64,000 bases of DNA from Quillaja saponaria (lineage: Eukaryota > Streptophyta > Magnoliopsida > Fabales > Quillajaceae). The notes beneath the pieces are model-generated. The model worked only from the letters and a program-made list of their open reading frames with translations, had not been told where the DNA came from and did no database searches. Shown piece by piece: positions 37,650-49,802 of this stretch. Location: positions 15,071,528 to 15,135,527 of the forward strand of contig CM055614.1 of assembly GCA_029379385.1 (NCBI GenBank). The letters are read 5' to 3'. The position numbers were made by a program, and so were the translations under genes. How positions within the stretch are numbered: the first letter of the stretch is position 1; the number at the start of each line of letters is the position of its first letter.

Positions 37650-39720
37650 AGTAGTACAACATGATGATGTGTGGAAGTTGGATAAGTTTCAGAGAGGTTT
37701 AAGACTGGAGATATGAGCAAGGGTGGCTACGCCAGAGGAAAAAGACTTTGCCCAATTAGTGAATCAATCTAAGATTGCTGAAAAAGTGTACTGAGAAAAG
37801 GAGCATGAACAAAAGAGGAGATTTGAAAACTAAAGTTAGACCATGTCCAAAGTGTGTATGATGAAGACACCATGGACCATGACTTTATTTGCCTATGGAA
37901 CAAAAGTGTTATAAATGTGGTCAAGAAGGACATTTCCAACAAAATTGTCCTATGGGGAACAGGAAACCAACGATAGGAAGACCGACTGCACAAGTTTGCT
38001 TTAGCTAAACTGGAGGCTCAAAAGAATATGAATGTTATCGAAGGTACGTGCTTAATGAATGGACATTCTGTGAATGTTTTGTTTGATACTAGAACTACAC
38101 ATTCATTCATGGCATGTGCATGTAAGGATAAACTAAGTTTGAAAGTCTATCAGATGTTGTATAATCTAGAAGTAGAAACCCTTACTGGAGATTATATAGT
38201 AAGACGAGAAGTGTGTAGGAATGTTGAACTAGAATTACAATGGAAGCTGAGTCTGCATGACTTAATTTGTTTGTCAATGGTAAATTTTGACGTAATTCTA
38301 GGGATGGATTGGTGATAGCTCAACAAGTGCTTTTGGATTGCAAGAGCAAGACAGTGATGATGCCGATTATGTCTATAACGGTTGTGGAAGAAGAGTTAGG
38401 TGTACCCTTGGTGTCTGCTTTGCAAACCAAGAGACTTATGTGGAAGGGTTATGAAGGGTATTTAGCCCTTGTTACGAAAACTAAGCATGAAGAGAAGAAG
38501 TTAAAAAATATTCCTGTAATAAGGGAGTATCCTGATGTGTTTCCCAACAATTTACCTAGTTTGCCGCTTGATAGGAAAATAGAATTCGTGATTGATCTTG
38601 TTCTAGGGACAATGCCTATTTCTAAGACCCCGTATAGGATGGCACCTGTAGAATTTGAGGAACTGAAAAAGCAACTCAAGAATTTGTTAGATAAAGGATT
38701 ACATTCGACCTAGTGTATCATCTTGAGAAGCACTGGTGTTATTTGTAAAGAAGAAAGACGGGTCTATGTGACTATGTATAGACTACAAGTAGTTGAATAA
38801 GGTGACTATTAAGAATAAGTATCATTTACCTAGGATTGATGATTTATTAGCCCAGTTATAAGAAACGGTGATATTTCCAAAGATTGATTTGAGGTCTGGT
38901 TACCATCAATTGAAGGTTAAGGAGCAAGATATACCTAAGACTATTTTTAGGACTTGGTATGGACATTATGAGTTTCTAGTTATGCCATTTAGGTTGACTA
39001 ATGCTTAAGCTGCATTCTTGGATTTGATGAACCAAGTTTTTAGGTCGTACTTGAATGATTTTCTAATTGTGTTTATTGATAACATTTTGATTTACTCGAG
39101 GAATGAAGAGGAGCATGAGAAGCATTAGATTTATTGAAAGAAAATAAATTGTATGCTAAGTTTAGTAAGTGTGAATTTTGGTTACAGAAGGTACAATTTC
39201 TAAGCTATGAGGTGAATAAGGATGGTGTAGCAGTAGATCCAAAGAAAATAGAAACAATGATGGCTTAGGAGGAACTGAAGAGTGTGAAGGAAATTAGGAG
39301 TTTTTGGGTTTATCTGGTTATTATAGAAGATTTGTTTAGCGATTCTCTAGAATAGCCATGCCACTTACTCAATTAAGAAGGAAATGAGTGAAATGGGAAT
39401 GGATACGTAAGTGCAGGCAGAGTTTCTAGGAGGAGTTAGCTTACGGTGGTTTTTGCATTGAAAATTTGGAGACACTATCTTTTTGGAGAAAATTTTAAGG
39501 TCTATACTGATCATAAGAGTCTTAAGTATTTATTTGACCAAAAAGAGTTGAATATGAGGCAAAGGCAGTGGATTGAATTTCTGAAAGACTATAAGTGCGA
39601 GTTAAAGTATCATCCTTGTAAGGAAAATGTAGTAGTGGATACTTTAAGTAGTAAATCTTGTCATATGGCTATGTTGATGATGAAGGAGTATAAGGTATTA
39701 TAAGAATTTCAAGATTTAAA
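37650..39720 (+). mobile_element. Ty3/gypsy (chromovirus-like) gag-pol relic
   Basis: The order is gag end, zinc knuckle, protease, RT, RNase H. The knuckle at about 37905-37960 reads CYKCGQEGHFQQNC, an intact CCHC. The protease at 38070-38310 has FDTRTTHSF where DTGATHSF is expected, so the glycine of the active site is gone. The end of the domain is FDVILGMDW. RT starts with REYPDVFP (38520) and PYRMAP (38630). The catalytic box at 39070 reads FIDNIL, with Asp changed to Asn. RNase H has [18 protein letters not shown] (39500). Stops occur in RT and near 39270-39420. No integrase or flanking LTR is present, and the right end meets an inverted G2 LTR. Confidence 0.85.
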
Positions 39721-39767
39721 TTTTTAGGTGTTGAATATGGCTATGTCAAAGGCAAGTGGGTTGAGTA

Positions 39768-42700
39768 CTTAAATACTTTAAATCACATATCAAATCAGAA
39801 TATCCTAGGTGCAACTAGATTCTATTTTGGAAGTAAAATACTATTTCGAAAAAAAACTCATTTCAGAAACAAAATTAGTTTTATTGACCCTTATCAAACA
39901 CAAATAAGATCACATGTCAAACATGATTCAAATAACTTAATCAAAACACTAAATATTCTTATATACCTCTATATAAACAATTTTATTCAAATACACATAA
40001 ACAATCTCACATAATAATATAGCAACCAATGAATACGTTATCCACTCACAGTTTACTGATCTTGCTCTTCACTTCCTCTTGCGTTCACTTGCATTATTGG
40101 CTTAACAACACGTTCTGGAGCTGTAATTAAAATTTTCAAGCATTACTTAGTTTGTCAATTATAGGCTATAACCTTTTACTTACAAAAATCTATAAATACT
40201 AAGTTTCATGCATTTATTTAAAATTAACCCTTTTTAGGCATTTTTACAACTACATTGGAGATATGCTTGATTCCAGTTTATATACTTAACAAAATTCAAC
40301 AAAACTAAGTCCAAATATTACCTCTATGAAGTTATCTATCTTTCTTATTAATAAACTTCTCCTAAAATCAACCTTAAACCCACTCAAATCCTAACATAAA
40401 CAGAAACAGGACACAAACAATTTCTGGTTGTTAGAACGTGATTCCAATGCTTATAGAATTCTCATAGCTATGAACTAAATTGTGAAACTTTCTAGTATAG
40501 TTTATCAAGATATTAGGAACAATTCATCTTCAGTACTTACTCCTAATTCATCTTTTCAAACCCTCCAAAACTAGTTATGCTAAAATATGTACAATCAGGA
40601 CCCTGAAAATTTCAACAATGACTTCTAACACTTCCAAAATACACATAACATGAAATTAAGACCTGAAAAACTTCATAATTATCCCTTGATGTGCTAGGAA
40701 CAATTGTTAATTAGAGGTACTAAGCTAATTCAAATCACAACCTGACAAAGTCGCGAGGACTGATTGAAGCTCATCTAAAATCCTACACAAACCTAGTTGC
40801 AGTCCAACAGTTCTAATGATAAATATACCTCAAGTTAGGTTACAAAATTTTATAGATATTATGCCAAGATCATAAACAAAACTTTCTCTTTAGAACTCCT
40901 AAATTAATTCAGTATAAAAAATTCCCGATTTCTCTAACTTATAAAATCTTATCCCTGCTTTCCTTCAATAAACACTTAACTCCCATTTTCAACACTTTAC
41001 CCACAATTAACCACCCTTTGTTTATACTCACTACTCACTTTTATTAAATCCTTAAATCACCACATTAACCAGCCTTTCTTTACTCTTATTCATGAACTTT
41101 TTATTTAAATTCAATTAATCATTAACCACAAAGATTTAAAATTTTCAAGTTTTACTCATTATATTATAACTAGTTTCTGGTAGATATTTTATCAAACATC
41201 TTAAAGTGTATAAGTTTCTTCCATTGATGTATGTGCATACATATATATACTACACCAAGAATTCTAAATCCCGTCGTATTCACATTCCAAGTATTGATTT
41301 CAAATTAACTAATTACTCAATTTTCATTAAGACTTAAACTAAACAATTATAATACCAATATATTCCCAGTCCACAACTTTACTTTCATGTTTATATTCTC
41401 ACACTTTTGTTTATGCTACATAAACCGTACATCAAACTATTATCAAACAAGAAGGAAAAGACTTGAATTACCTATATTTTCAATAACAATCCTAATTAGT
41501 TCAAACTTTCCTCCTCCAATTCATATAACCTCCACTTATGTTCTTTTAGGCCTTTCAACAAACATCTTGGAAATAGCTAATTTTGCTCCATATGTAAGTA
41601 AATATATATATATATCTACTCTAGAAACCGATATAATTTCATCAACTCCATGCTACTCAAATTCCAAACCTTATTTTTAAAGTTAGTTTAGTTATTTAAA
41701 GGCTTGGATTATATAATCCTAACATTATCACATTCAATTTTTAAGATTTCCCCCCTTCTACTACCACCCTTTTTATTACCTGTTATCTTTATTTTATACT
41801 CCTAAATTCTCTCTAAAATCAATCCTTAGCAATTACTAGAAGGAAAAGTATATATAACTTCAAGAAAGAACATAAGATTTAGTGGTATAACTATCTTGAA
41901 TCATACCACATCAAAGTTATCCCAAAACAGAGGTGGTAGTTGCATTAAAATTGGAGTTGAAAAAGAGACCATGGCTGCTCCAAATAGCAGCTGGAAATCA
42001 GCCACCACTCGCACCAAATAGCAGCTGGAAATCAGCTACCACTCTCCAACATGAACTGCTTCAAGGCACCTCCTAATCATAACCGTAGTTGGCTGAATAG
42101 AGGAAGATCCAAGAGCAAGCCAAGATGCAAAACAAGGCAGCTGCTCCTTGGCTGTCTTGGCTGCAAGGAAACTCCTAAGGAGGCCAGAAATCACTGCTAT
42201 ATAGTAGCTGAAACCGAGGTAGAGGGCGGCTAGAAGGAAGCAACATAGGCAGCAAGAGAAAGGATTAAAGAAAGGATGAAAAGCTTGGCTGCAAGGTATC
42301 GGCTCCAACTAGAAGGTTCACGAAGCTAAGAGAAATTGGAAGACAAAGGAAAGCAAGGAAGGACCAAGAAAGGAGCTCGGCAGAATTAGAAGGAAGAAAA
42401 TAACAAATACGGTGGAAAGAATTAAAGGAAAAGAAAATTGAAAAAAATTAAGGAAAAATAAAAAGAATCCTAAAAGGGTCAAAGTTAAACAAAAATGTGT
42501 GATGCAAATTAATTCTTGCATTCCACATATGTCAATATGTACTTATATATGTATGTATGTATATACAAGTATTCCTCTACTTAAATTTTACTTTGTTTAA
42601 ATTTTTTATTTACCTAGTCATGACGAGTTACTTATAAATATTCTAAAACATGCATTACAATATTGAGTTATAACATATTTAATTATACTATAATTATTTA

Positions 42701-42780
42701 ATTTGTTTATGTGTTTATTATTTTATAACTAAAATTTACACATTGTATATAAAACTCTACTTTACAATATCGGGTTATGA
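39768..42780 (-). mobile_element. Long gypsy LTR piece (family G2), minus strand
   Basis: Read on the minus strand it begins near 42780 with an ATCATAACCCGATATTG start, comparable to TGTAACACCCC at 51813. It runs through a leader with TTGACCCTTTTAGGATTC and pyrimidine-rich text like that at 52200-52450. At 39900-39770 it reaches the block with TTGCACCTAGGATATTCTGA that is also found at 19380-19430. It is cut off there by the gypsy relic. No open frame of value is seen. Confidence 0.55.
41980..42047 (+). repeat. 34-bp direct duplication
   Basis: CCAAATAGCAGCTGGAAATC followed by AGC-ACCACTC occurs at 41980 and again at 42014 with few changes, in the GC-richer part of the G2 LTR piece. Confidence 0.85.
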
Positions 42781-44022
42781 TAGGAGTTCTAACTTGTGTT
42801 AATTTAGTATTTGTGTTTTGAAGATTTAAAACAAGGAGTCTCATTGGAGGTCAAACTGGAGACTAAAACGCTCAAAACTTGCAAGACAAGGGAAGTTTCC
42901 TAAGAGGCTGGTGCCCAGGTAGTAAAAAGCTATAGCCTAGGAACCAAGATGAACCCAGGTGGGTGTTGTGGCACCCGAGCTACTACTAAGTTGCCTGGTT
43001 TCATCAATTTTTATAGTCACGGCATGGGGAAGCTGTAGCCGCAGCACCAATGCTATTCCTAGTCCAAATTAAAGTGAAATTAATGGTTTTTAAGCCTATA
43101 AAATAGGGACTACCTTGAGCACTTAAACACGCAATTAGAAATACAATTGAGCAACATTTTTCTAGAGTATTGGAGTTTGTCAAAGGTGCAGGGAAGCAAG
43201 AGGGACAAAGATTGTAGGATCTTGAAGACCAACAACCTTCATAGCTTTCTCTATTTCTACTTCTTCTTTATTTTTATTGTATTCCTTTGATATTTATTAT
43301 TGTTGAAACCATATTTACAGTAAATAGCATGGATTAGTTTCCTTTCTAGAATTGCAACTAGAACTCAACATGTAGCTTGATAATATTTTATCTATGGATT
43401 GTTCAGGTTTTGGTGTATGATTTATCTAATTCATTTTATGCTTAATGTTTCTAATTGATTGGTCATCTCTTAGATTGAAATAGGAAACCTAAAGTAACTT
43501 GGGAAAGGGAACTTAGGTTAAGTCTTGAATGAATTAGCACTTACTTAAATTCAACACATGTTGAGTTTGATTTGTGTATAGGATAGGAATATACTTATAT
43601 GTCTTGTGCAGCTAAATTAGGTCCAATATTAATGACTTGTTAAATTTAATTTACATACGAATATGGTGAATTAATTAAGTGAGATATATATATCTAAGAC
43701 ATATGAATATGCTTATAATTAATTAAGAACTCTAGGTTAATAACTATTTGCCATACCGAAATAAGATAAGATATTAATAATTCAAGTGAAGTATGGAGGG
43801 AAGTTGTAATTCTAGGTTTATCTCCAATTTAATCTTGTGTTAATTTGTTTTAATTTATCATGGGATAATCTACCCAAATTTCAGTTGTTTGAATAAAATT
43901 GGAACTACTAATTTTAATATTTAGCATAAAATATTTGAGAACTCCTCGTTTGATTGATATTCTACTTACTCTTTATTAGTTAAGGATGATACGTGCGCTT
44001 GTGTAGGTAAAATCCGTATTCA
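42781..44022 (+). mobile_element. Athila-family LTR 5, 5'-truncated, plus strand
   Basis: Begins inside the LTR at GAGTTCTAACTTGTGTTAAT (same phrase as LTR 3 at 8240) and ends CCGTATTCA. The GC-rich patch is at 42890-43050. Because a primer-binding site and internal leader follow, it was a 5' LTR. Confidence 0.75.
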
Positions 44023-44027
44023 ATTTT

Positions 44028-44048
44028 TGGCACCACTGTCAAGGAGTT
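44028..44048 (+). other. Primer-binding site, tRNA-Asp type (degenerate)
   Basis: TGGCACCACTGTCAAGGAGT follows the LTR after ATTTT. Athila elements prime with tRNA-Asp, whose complement begins TGGCGCCGTTGYCGGGG. Position and spacing match the complete element at 54059. Confidence 0.7.
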
Positions 44049-44409
44049 ATTTTTATATTTGTTAATATTAATACCAACCAGTTCTAGCTATAATTCAAAA
44101 TTTCTTTTTTCTTTTTCAGGTAATTTTGATCGTGCATGTGAAGAACTCGTGAAAGGATCTATATTGATGTCCTCCTCGGGATGGGAGAATGGGGCTGGAG
44201 ACGCGGGACAAGAAGGGAAAGTAGAAGGATCCTATCTCCTTGCTGCAGCATCATCCTTAGCAACTCGTTGTTCTGGTGATTAACAGCATGGTTATGCTGC
44301 CAATGCTCTGCACGCTACACTTCTAATCTCAAGAGTTGCTGAGCCATGGTCAATTTCTGCATACTAATAGAAGCTGGTTGAGCTGGAGCTGTTGGATCAC
44401 ATTTTTCTG
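44049..44409 (+). pseudogene. Athila leader and start of gag, short remnant
   Basis: A frame at 44059-44283 includes GNFDRACEELVKGS, whose DNA matches the corresponding leader at 54146-54190 of the complete Athila element (GTGCATGTGAAGAACTC versus GTGTATGCGAAGAGCTC). Beyond 44190 the similarity ends. The rest, to the copia relic, is not recognised. Confidence 0.5.
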
Positions 44410-44993
44410 CTTCAAAATAATTGTGTGAACTCATGTGAAGTTGTTTTAAACTTATTCATGTTGTAGTTCATAACAAACTATGAAAACAACTCGAACAAAG
44501 AATGTAAGACCAAATCAACTAAAAGTTCATGGTCCATGGCAAATCCTAATTAGGACAATCTTTCAATGTACCTAATTATCTTCAATATGCGAACGTTTAC
44601 TGATGAACTTTCTGCCGCCTTATAGCTGAACATTTCCTTGGATACCTTAAATCTCTCGACTATGCCTTGCTTATCATACAACTCTTGTAAGTGCATAATA
44701 ATCGTGCGGGCATCTATGTTTTTATGCTGGTTTTGAAGGTCTGGTGACATAAAACTCAGCATCATATATACTACTTGTTCATTGTCATCTAGGTGCTTTT
44801 GATGATTATCAAAATCAAATTTCTCAAAATCAGGAGTTCCTTGAAGCGAAGCTTGAGGGATGTCTCCTTCTAGGACATAGAAAATCTTTTCTTGTCTCAA
44901 AAGAATTTTGAGATTGCAGTGCTAATCCAAATAGTTAGAACTGGTCACCTTATTGGATTCTAATATTGATCTAAGTGACAAATTGTTTGTCAT
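44410..44993 (-). pseudogene. copia gag (UBN2-type), copy B, truncated
   Basis: Starts MTNNLSLRSILESNK at 44993. After a stop (TAG at the position of the conserved Trp near 44926), an open stretch at 44550-44900 reads QEKIFYVLEGDIPQASLQGT and then YMMLSFMSPDLQNQ, TIIMHLQELYDKQ and RFKVSKEMFSYK, the ordered blocks of copia gag. The part at 44420-44535 continues with MDHEL-type text in another frame. It is better preserved than copy A in the first half. Confidence 0.8.
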
Positions 44994-45759
44994 TCAAAGA
45001 ACCTAGATATAAAGATAGAAAACACATGTTAATATTTATTCAATGCATTTATCAAATTAAAAGGTCTTTGTTCAATTTGATTACTCCCACTATTTTATCA
45101 AATCTAATGAACCTCTCGTTTAGATTTGTAATATCATCTCATGATATTCATAGTTAGGCTAGGATATATTTAATTTTGTTTTTATTTTTGAGGAGACTCA
45201 ACAAACTAAAACAATCTTAAATAACCGAATCGCTATCGTTTACATCTCATGTAAATTGCTAGGTCCTTAGGTTGATATTGCCTTGTCATTTTATCAATTT
45301 TAATTAATACCTACACATAGCCTTAAAAACAAGATAGCCTTGACGAGGGCCAACGACTATTGTTTTTAATTAAGTCCTAACTATTATTCTAATATATCAC
45401 ATATATTCTATGGATAAATGAGTTCAATATACGATAACAATGACGATGGCCAAATAAATAGAAGTAAATTGAGCTTCTATTATGCCACAATAATTGGAGA
45501 TAACATGTGACTTAATAATTTAGAAGGAACTTTAATTGGATAGGTTTAAATCCTAAGGACTCACTATGGCATGCATATTTACATACATTCCTAATACATC
45601 ACATTTAATTATAATACATATATAAGCAAGCCATAAAAATAAAATAGGAGGATGATTATGGAACGTATAGTTTCCTCAACACTTAGGAAGACCTTATCCC
45701 AATCTTGATATAGTCCCACCACCACTACAAGAAAACTGGGCTTTTCCTACAGACTAGGT

Positions 45760-46215
45760 TTGTGAGAAAAGGGTCTATAGTTTGTAGGAAAATGGTTACC
45801 GAAAAACGGTTTGTAGGAAAAGGTAAGTGGGTAAATTGTCTGTGAGTATTACCTACAAACCAAAAAAATTTGTTAGAAATACTGATGAATCGTTTATAAG
45901 TAACGGTTTGTGGGTAAAGCATGTTTTAGACCTATTAAGTTTGTCGATAAATATAACATTACCTACAAATCTGGTTTGTAAGTAATACTAACAGACCTTG
46001 TGTGTCGGTAATACCTACCAACCATGTTTGTAGGTAATACCTACAAATCATCTTTGTAGGTAATATGCGGTACTATTTCGCACGAACTTAGTTTATAGGT
46101 AACACCCATGAACCAAGTTTGTAGGTAACCCCCTGGTATTACCTACAGACCAGGTTCATGGGTAAAAACCCACAATCTACTTTTGTGAAATTACTCACAA
46201 ACTCTGATTTGTAGG
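45760..46215. repeat. CACTA left subterminal repeat array
   Basis: About fifteen copies of TTTGTAGGTAA or its complement TTACCTACAAA with one or two changes, several as back-to-back inverted pairs such as GTAGGTAATACCTAC near 46030. Confidence 0.85.
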
Positions 46216-47162
46216 TAATTCTAAGCAACTTGTAATTAAATATAAATCAACCAAACAAATTCAAATTTTAAGGAAGAAGCCACTGACCTAAAAGATTTGT
46301 AACTCCTTGAATTCAATATTAAGGAAGACAAATTCTTTCAAATTTTCTTCATCCTTAATTGATTATAAAATCATACATTGCACTCGATAATTAAATACAT
46401 GAAAAAAAAAGAAAAAGAAAAAAAAGAAGAAGAGTATTTGAAGTATTTATAATTAATTTTTTTAATGAAAAAATGAATTCTAAATGTATTTATATAAAAG
46501 TCTAATCTAACTAAAACAAAAATGCAAGCAAGGGTATTGGGTTCACAAAATAGTTTGTTAATTAACATCTTCATGTAAATCTAACTCGTGATTTCTTGTT
46601 CATAGCTCAAGCTAAGGCATCTTATTAACACGCATAAATTTCAATATTTATGAGAAAAGAAACAATGAAAATATTAGAAATAATTAATGATTGAATTATC
46701 TTAATTTATTTGATATATTTATATATATAAGAAAAATGCACTTCTATTTATTCTTATTTAACATTTGAACTAAGAATATTCAACCAATGATCTGGAAAAA
46801 AGTAATAAAAACTAGTTATGTCAATTTGTGCAAAAAAACCATAAAAATAGAGAAATATTTTATATATAAGTACTTTTATTCAGTGATTAGGAAGAACATA
46901 TTGGGCAAGATTGTTTTATGCCAGCCAACATCATTCTTATACAATCATATTTGATATATGTTATTTTTCATTTCCGGTAAAATTAAATCAATCCTCATGC
47001 TAGGACAAGCAGCATGAATTGGCCATTCAAGGAAACACCATCCAAGTACTAGTACAGATTCAGTTGACTTTTGAATTCATTACGGGAAAGGGGGGTAATA
47101 TTCACATTGATGTAGTACCAATTAATACACACCAAAGAAGGCTGCATAATAAGTTGGCAAAT

Positions 47163-47438
47163 ATCATATGCATGTTTAGATCATGCTAGATCCAATATTA
47201 TCTAGATATGCTAAAAACTAGCCCACAAGCCACCCAGAATGATTCCAAATAGGATGACTAAAAGGTAGACAGGTTGTGCAAGCATGGCAATCTACTTAAC
47301 ATCATATGCATGTTTACATCATGCTAGATCCAATATTATCCAAATATGCTAAAAACTAGCACACCAGCCACGGATGACTAAAAGCTAGATAGGTAATGCA
47401 AGCATACCAATCTGCTTATCAAGTTTTATAAATAAAAA
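47163..47438 (+). repeat. ~138-bp direct duplication inside the CACTA element
   Basis: ATCATATGCATGTTTA at 47163 and 47301 each opens a stretch with ATGCTAGATCCAATATTATC, ATATGCTAAAAACTAGC and GGATGACTAAAAG in the same order. The second copy lacks about 20 bp. Confidence 0.85.
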
Positions 47439-48629
47439 AAAGTTAGTCTGATTGCAGTGAGAGAAACAAGTTCAGTTTAAGTTCCAATTTACTTATTTTG
47501 AAGTCGCCTAGGTGTTGCAATATGCTTACAATTCTCAAGCTCCTTCTCCTTATTGCTCTTCAATATCCACAAACTCAAATAGAGAAGCCATAAAAGAAAA
47601 AAGCAATCATATTCCAAAGCCATTAGCATATTAATTACAGATCTAATCAATTCTAGCTCCCAACTTCAACCTATCCACCAAATCCCCGAAAGTTGGCACT
47701 TCTTACGAATCTGTCCTATTTTCCTTTTGTAGGAAAAACCACGGGCTGAATTTACCCAAAATTATATAAACCAATTTCAGGGGCCAACTCCACTGTCCTC
47801 CAAATATTATTGAGGAGGGGGAGCCCATATGCAAGCAACAGGACAATACAAAAACAAAGACAATGACAATTTCAATGAACCAAAGGTTTTGATAACACAT
47901 ACGTTGAAAAAATAAATGAATAAGGAAACATCCCAGACCAATTCAGTCATTCTTTCTCCATTTTTTGAGGACCTAATAGCATATAACACTAACTTGGGAA
48001 TTTCAGAAGAGGAATAGGGATGGAGGAGAATAGAACTACAGGGAAGTTGAGAAGCAAAGGAAGAAAAACGTAAAATGATCAAAGGACTATAAAATCGCAG
48101 ATATTCCAATTTACCCATAACGCTAATTGTAAAGATAGACAGCGGAAGTTACTACCTGAGATTTTTCACTAGGCCATTGTAGAGATCGAGAAATAAAAAT
48201 TGAAAGAAGTCTTCGAGACTGAATGTGTGGCCTTTGGGTTGAACCGAGTAGTGGTGGCTGTGTCAGTGATTTCCTCTTGCCATTTCTGCAATTGCAAAAC
48301 CTCCTCGACGATTCTCTGGGAATTAGATAATGACCATTCTACTTCACCATATTGCTCTACAAGCTCAAGCTAGAGTTAAAGATAGACTTCAAGTCTTCCT
48401 AATAGTACTGTGTATTTGAAAGTATTAGGTTAAGAAGGAGAAGATGAAGGCATTGGGGGTGAAAGGATTTAGTGGTTGTCGGTACAGGGGTGAGCATATG
48501 CTTGAGAAAGGTAAAGGTAAAGGATAAAGGTCAAGGTAAAGGCAAAGGGAAAATCACGCGCGAAGTATTTAGGGATTTAGAACCCACCTATAGAAAAACA
48601 TAAAATGGTGTGGATTGGTCTACGACAAA

Positions 48630-48860
48630 CAAAGGGTTGGTAGGAAAAAGCAAAATAGTTTAGTTTGTAGGTAAAAATTAAAAGCTATTACCAACAAACC
48701 ATAGTTTGTCGGTACATTTCAAGGTAAAAAGTTTGCGTATGGCCCTAAAATACCGACAAACTTACCTACAAATTGTTCAGTATATTATGTTTCCTAGTTT
48801 GTCTGTAGATTTATAGATAAAGGTGTTTTTACCTACGAACCTGTTTTGTAGGAAAAGCTC
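48630..48860. repeat. CACTA right subterminal repeat array
   Basis: About eight TTTGTAGGTAA-like words in both orientations, shorter than the left array. Confidence 0.8.
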
Positions 48861-49476
48861 AGCTTTCTTGTAGTGCATATTCTTGTCTTCACTTTGTCTT
48901 GATTTCTTCATCTCCATATGCTCGATTTATAAGTAAATTCAAATCTAACTAAATCCTAAACCTTAAACCTATGCAACTATTACATAATTTGTAAGAAACC
49001 TCAAGCTACATTCAAAGGGAGTTAGATAAGAATAGAATTTACATAGTGCATACAAGATAAGGCAGGACACGTAGACCCATATTATTTCAAAAATATCAAA
49101 ACAAAGCATATATTCAAAATGTGCATGTGGTCCATAATCACCCATATTCTAATTATTCCACCTGTCATACATTCATAATGCAAAACATAGTATTTTTTTT
49201 TTTATTGTTGATTAGTTATGGATCAACATGCTATTTAAATTAAATTTTACTAATAGCTTAGAAAATATAATTTAACCAATTCATTTAAAATCCTTTTTAT
49301 TTTACAAATTTTCACAAAATACACCTATTTCGGTGAATGAGCTTGGGCCTTGGCTAAACCTTGGCCATGCCTAAGGCCTTGACCATGGGTGGTGTTACCT
49401 TGGTAGCTAGCCAAGGGCTTGAGCTTTTGCTTGAGCCTTGGGCTTTCAATTTGTTTTAGTCAATTCACTAAATTTC

Positions 49477-49653
49477 AAGGTTTGGAACAATTTTAAAACC
49501 AAAAACCCTGTAAACTGAAACTCTTAGGGTTTGGAACAATTTCAAAAACTAGAACACAAGAAAATCCAATTTTACTAAATTTAGGGTTTGGAACAATTCC
49601 AAAAGCTTAAACCCCAAGTTTTATATTTTAGGGTTTAGAACAATTCCAAAACC
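49477..49653 (+). repeat. Spaced 24-bp repeat, four copies, in the copia B leader
   Basis: AGGGTTTGGAACAATTCCAA or close variants at 49477, 49526, 49582 and 49630, with intervals of 48-56 bp. The spacers also share AAAACC and CTTAAA words, so the whole ~50-bp unit was probably tandem once. Confidence 0.8.
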
Positions 49654-49788
49654 TTAAAAGCCTAAAACCCTTAAACTCTATAGGGCTTTCTATAAAAGGC
49701 AACTCTAAGTAAATTCTATAGTATGATTCAATGCAATGAACATTAATAAAAATCAAGATTATATATAATTAATAGAAATAAACCCAGA

Positions 49789-49801
49789 GGCTTTGATACC
49801 A
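49789..49801 (-). other. copia primer-binding site, initiator tRNA-Met type
   Basis: The minus strand reads TGGTATCAAAGCC just after the LTR end TTTCCCAAC. The canonical site is TGGTATCAGAGC; one base differs. Confidence 0.8.
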
Positions 49802-49802
49802 T

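Larger units (their letters stand above)
45723..48875. mobile_element. Non-autonomous CACTA (En/Spm-type) transposon, 3,153 bp
   Basis: The left end is CACTACAAGAAAACTGGGCT and the right end in reverse is CACTACAAGAAAGCTGAGCT. The inverted ends agree at 27 of the first 29 positions. The 3-bp flanks CAC/CAT fit the 3-bp target duplication of CACTA elements, one copy mutated. The homologous copia A has the uninterrupted site near 17320 (CCACATGCACGTC versus CCAC, insert, CATATTCTTGTC). Subterminal blocks (45760-46215 and 48630-48860) are packed with TTTGTAGGTAA-like words in both orientations, the usual transposase-binding arrangement. No transposase domain was found inside. Confidence 0.9.

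Noticed and set aside
38449..38679. Minus-strand ORF opposite the gypsy RT entry
   Set aside because: It is the complement of a recognised protease/RT segment.
47703..48118. Genes on the minus strand in the CACTA interior
   Set aside because: Two overlapping frames give hydrophobic low-complexity text with non-ATG or arbitrary starts and no family match.
45723..48875. An autonomous CACTA element encoding transposase
   Set aside because: No transposase-like block was found on either strand, and the interior is too short for the usual two genes.
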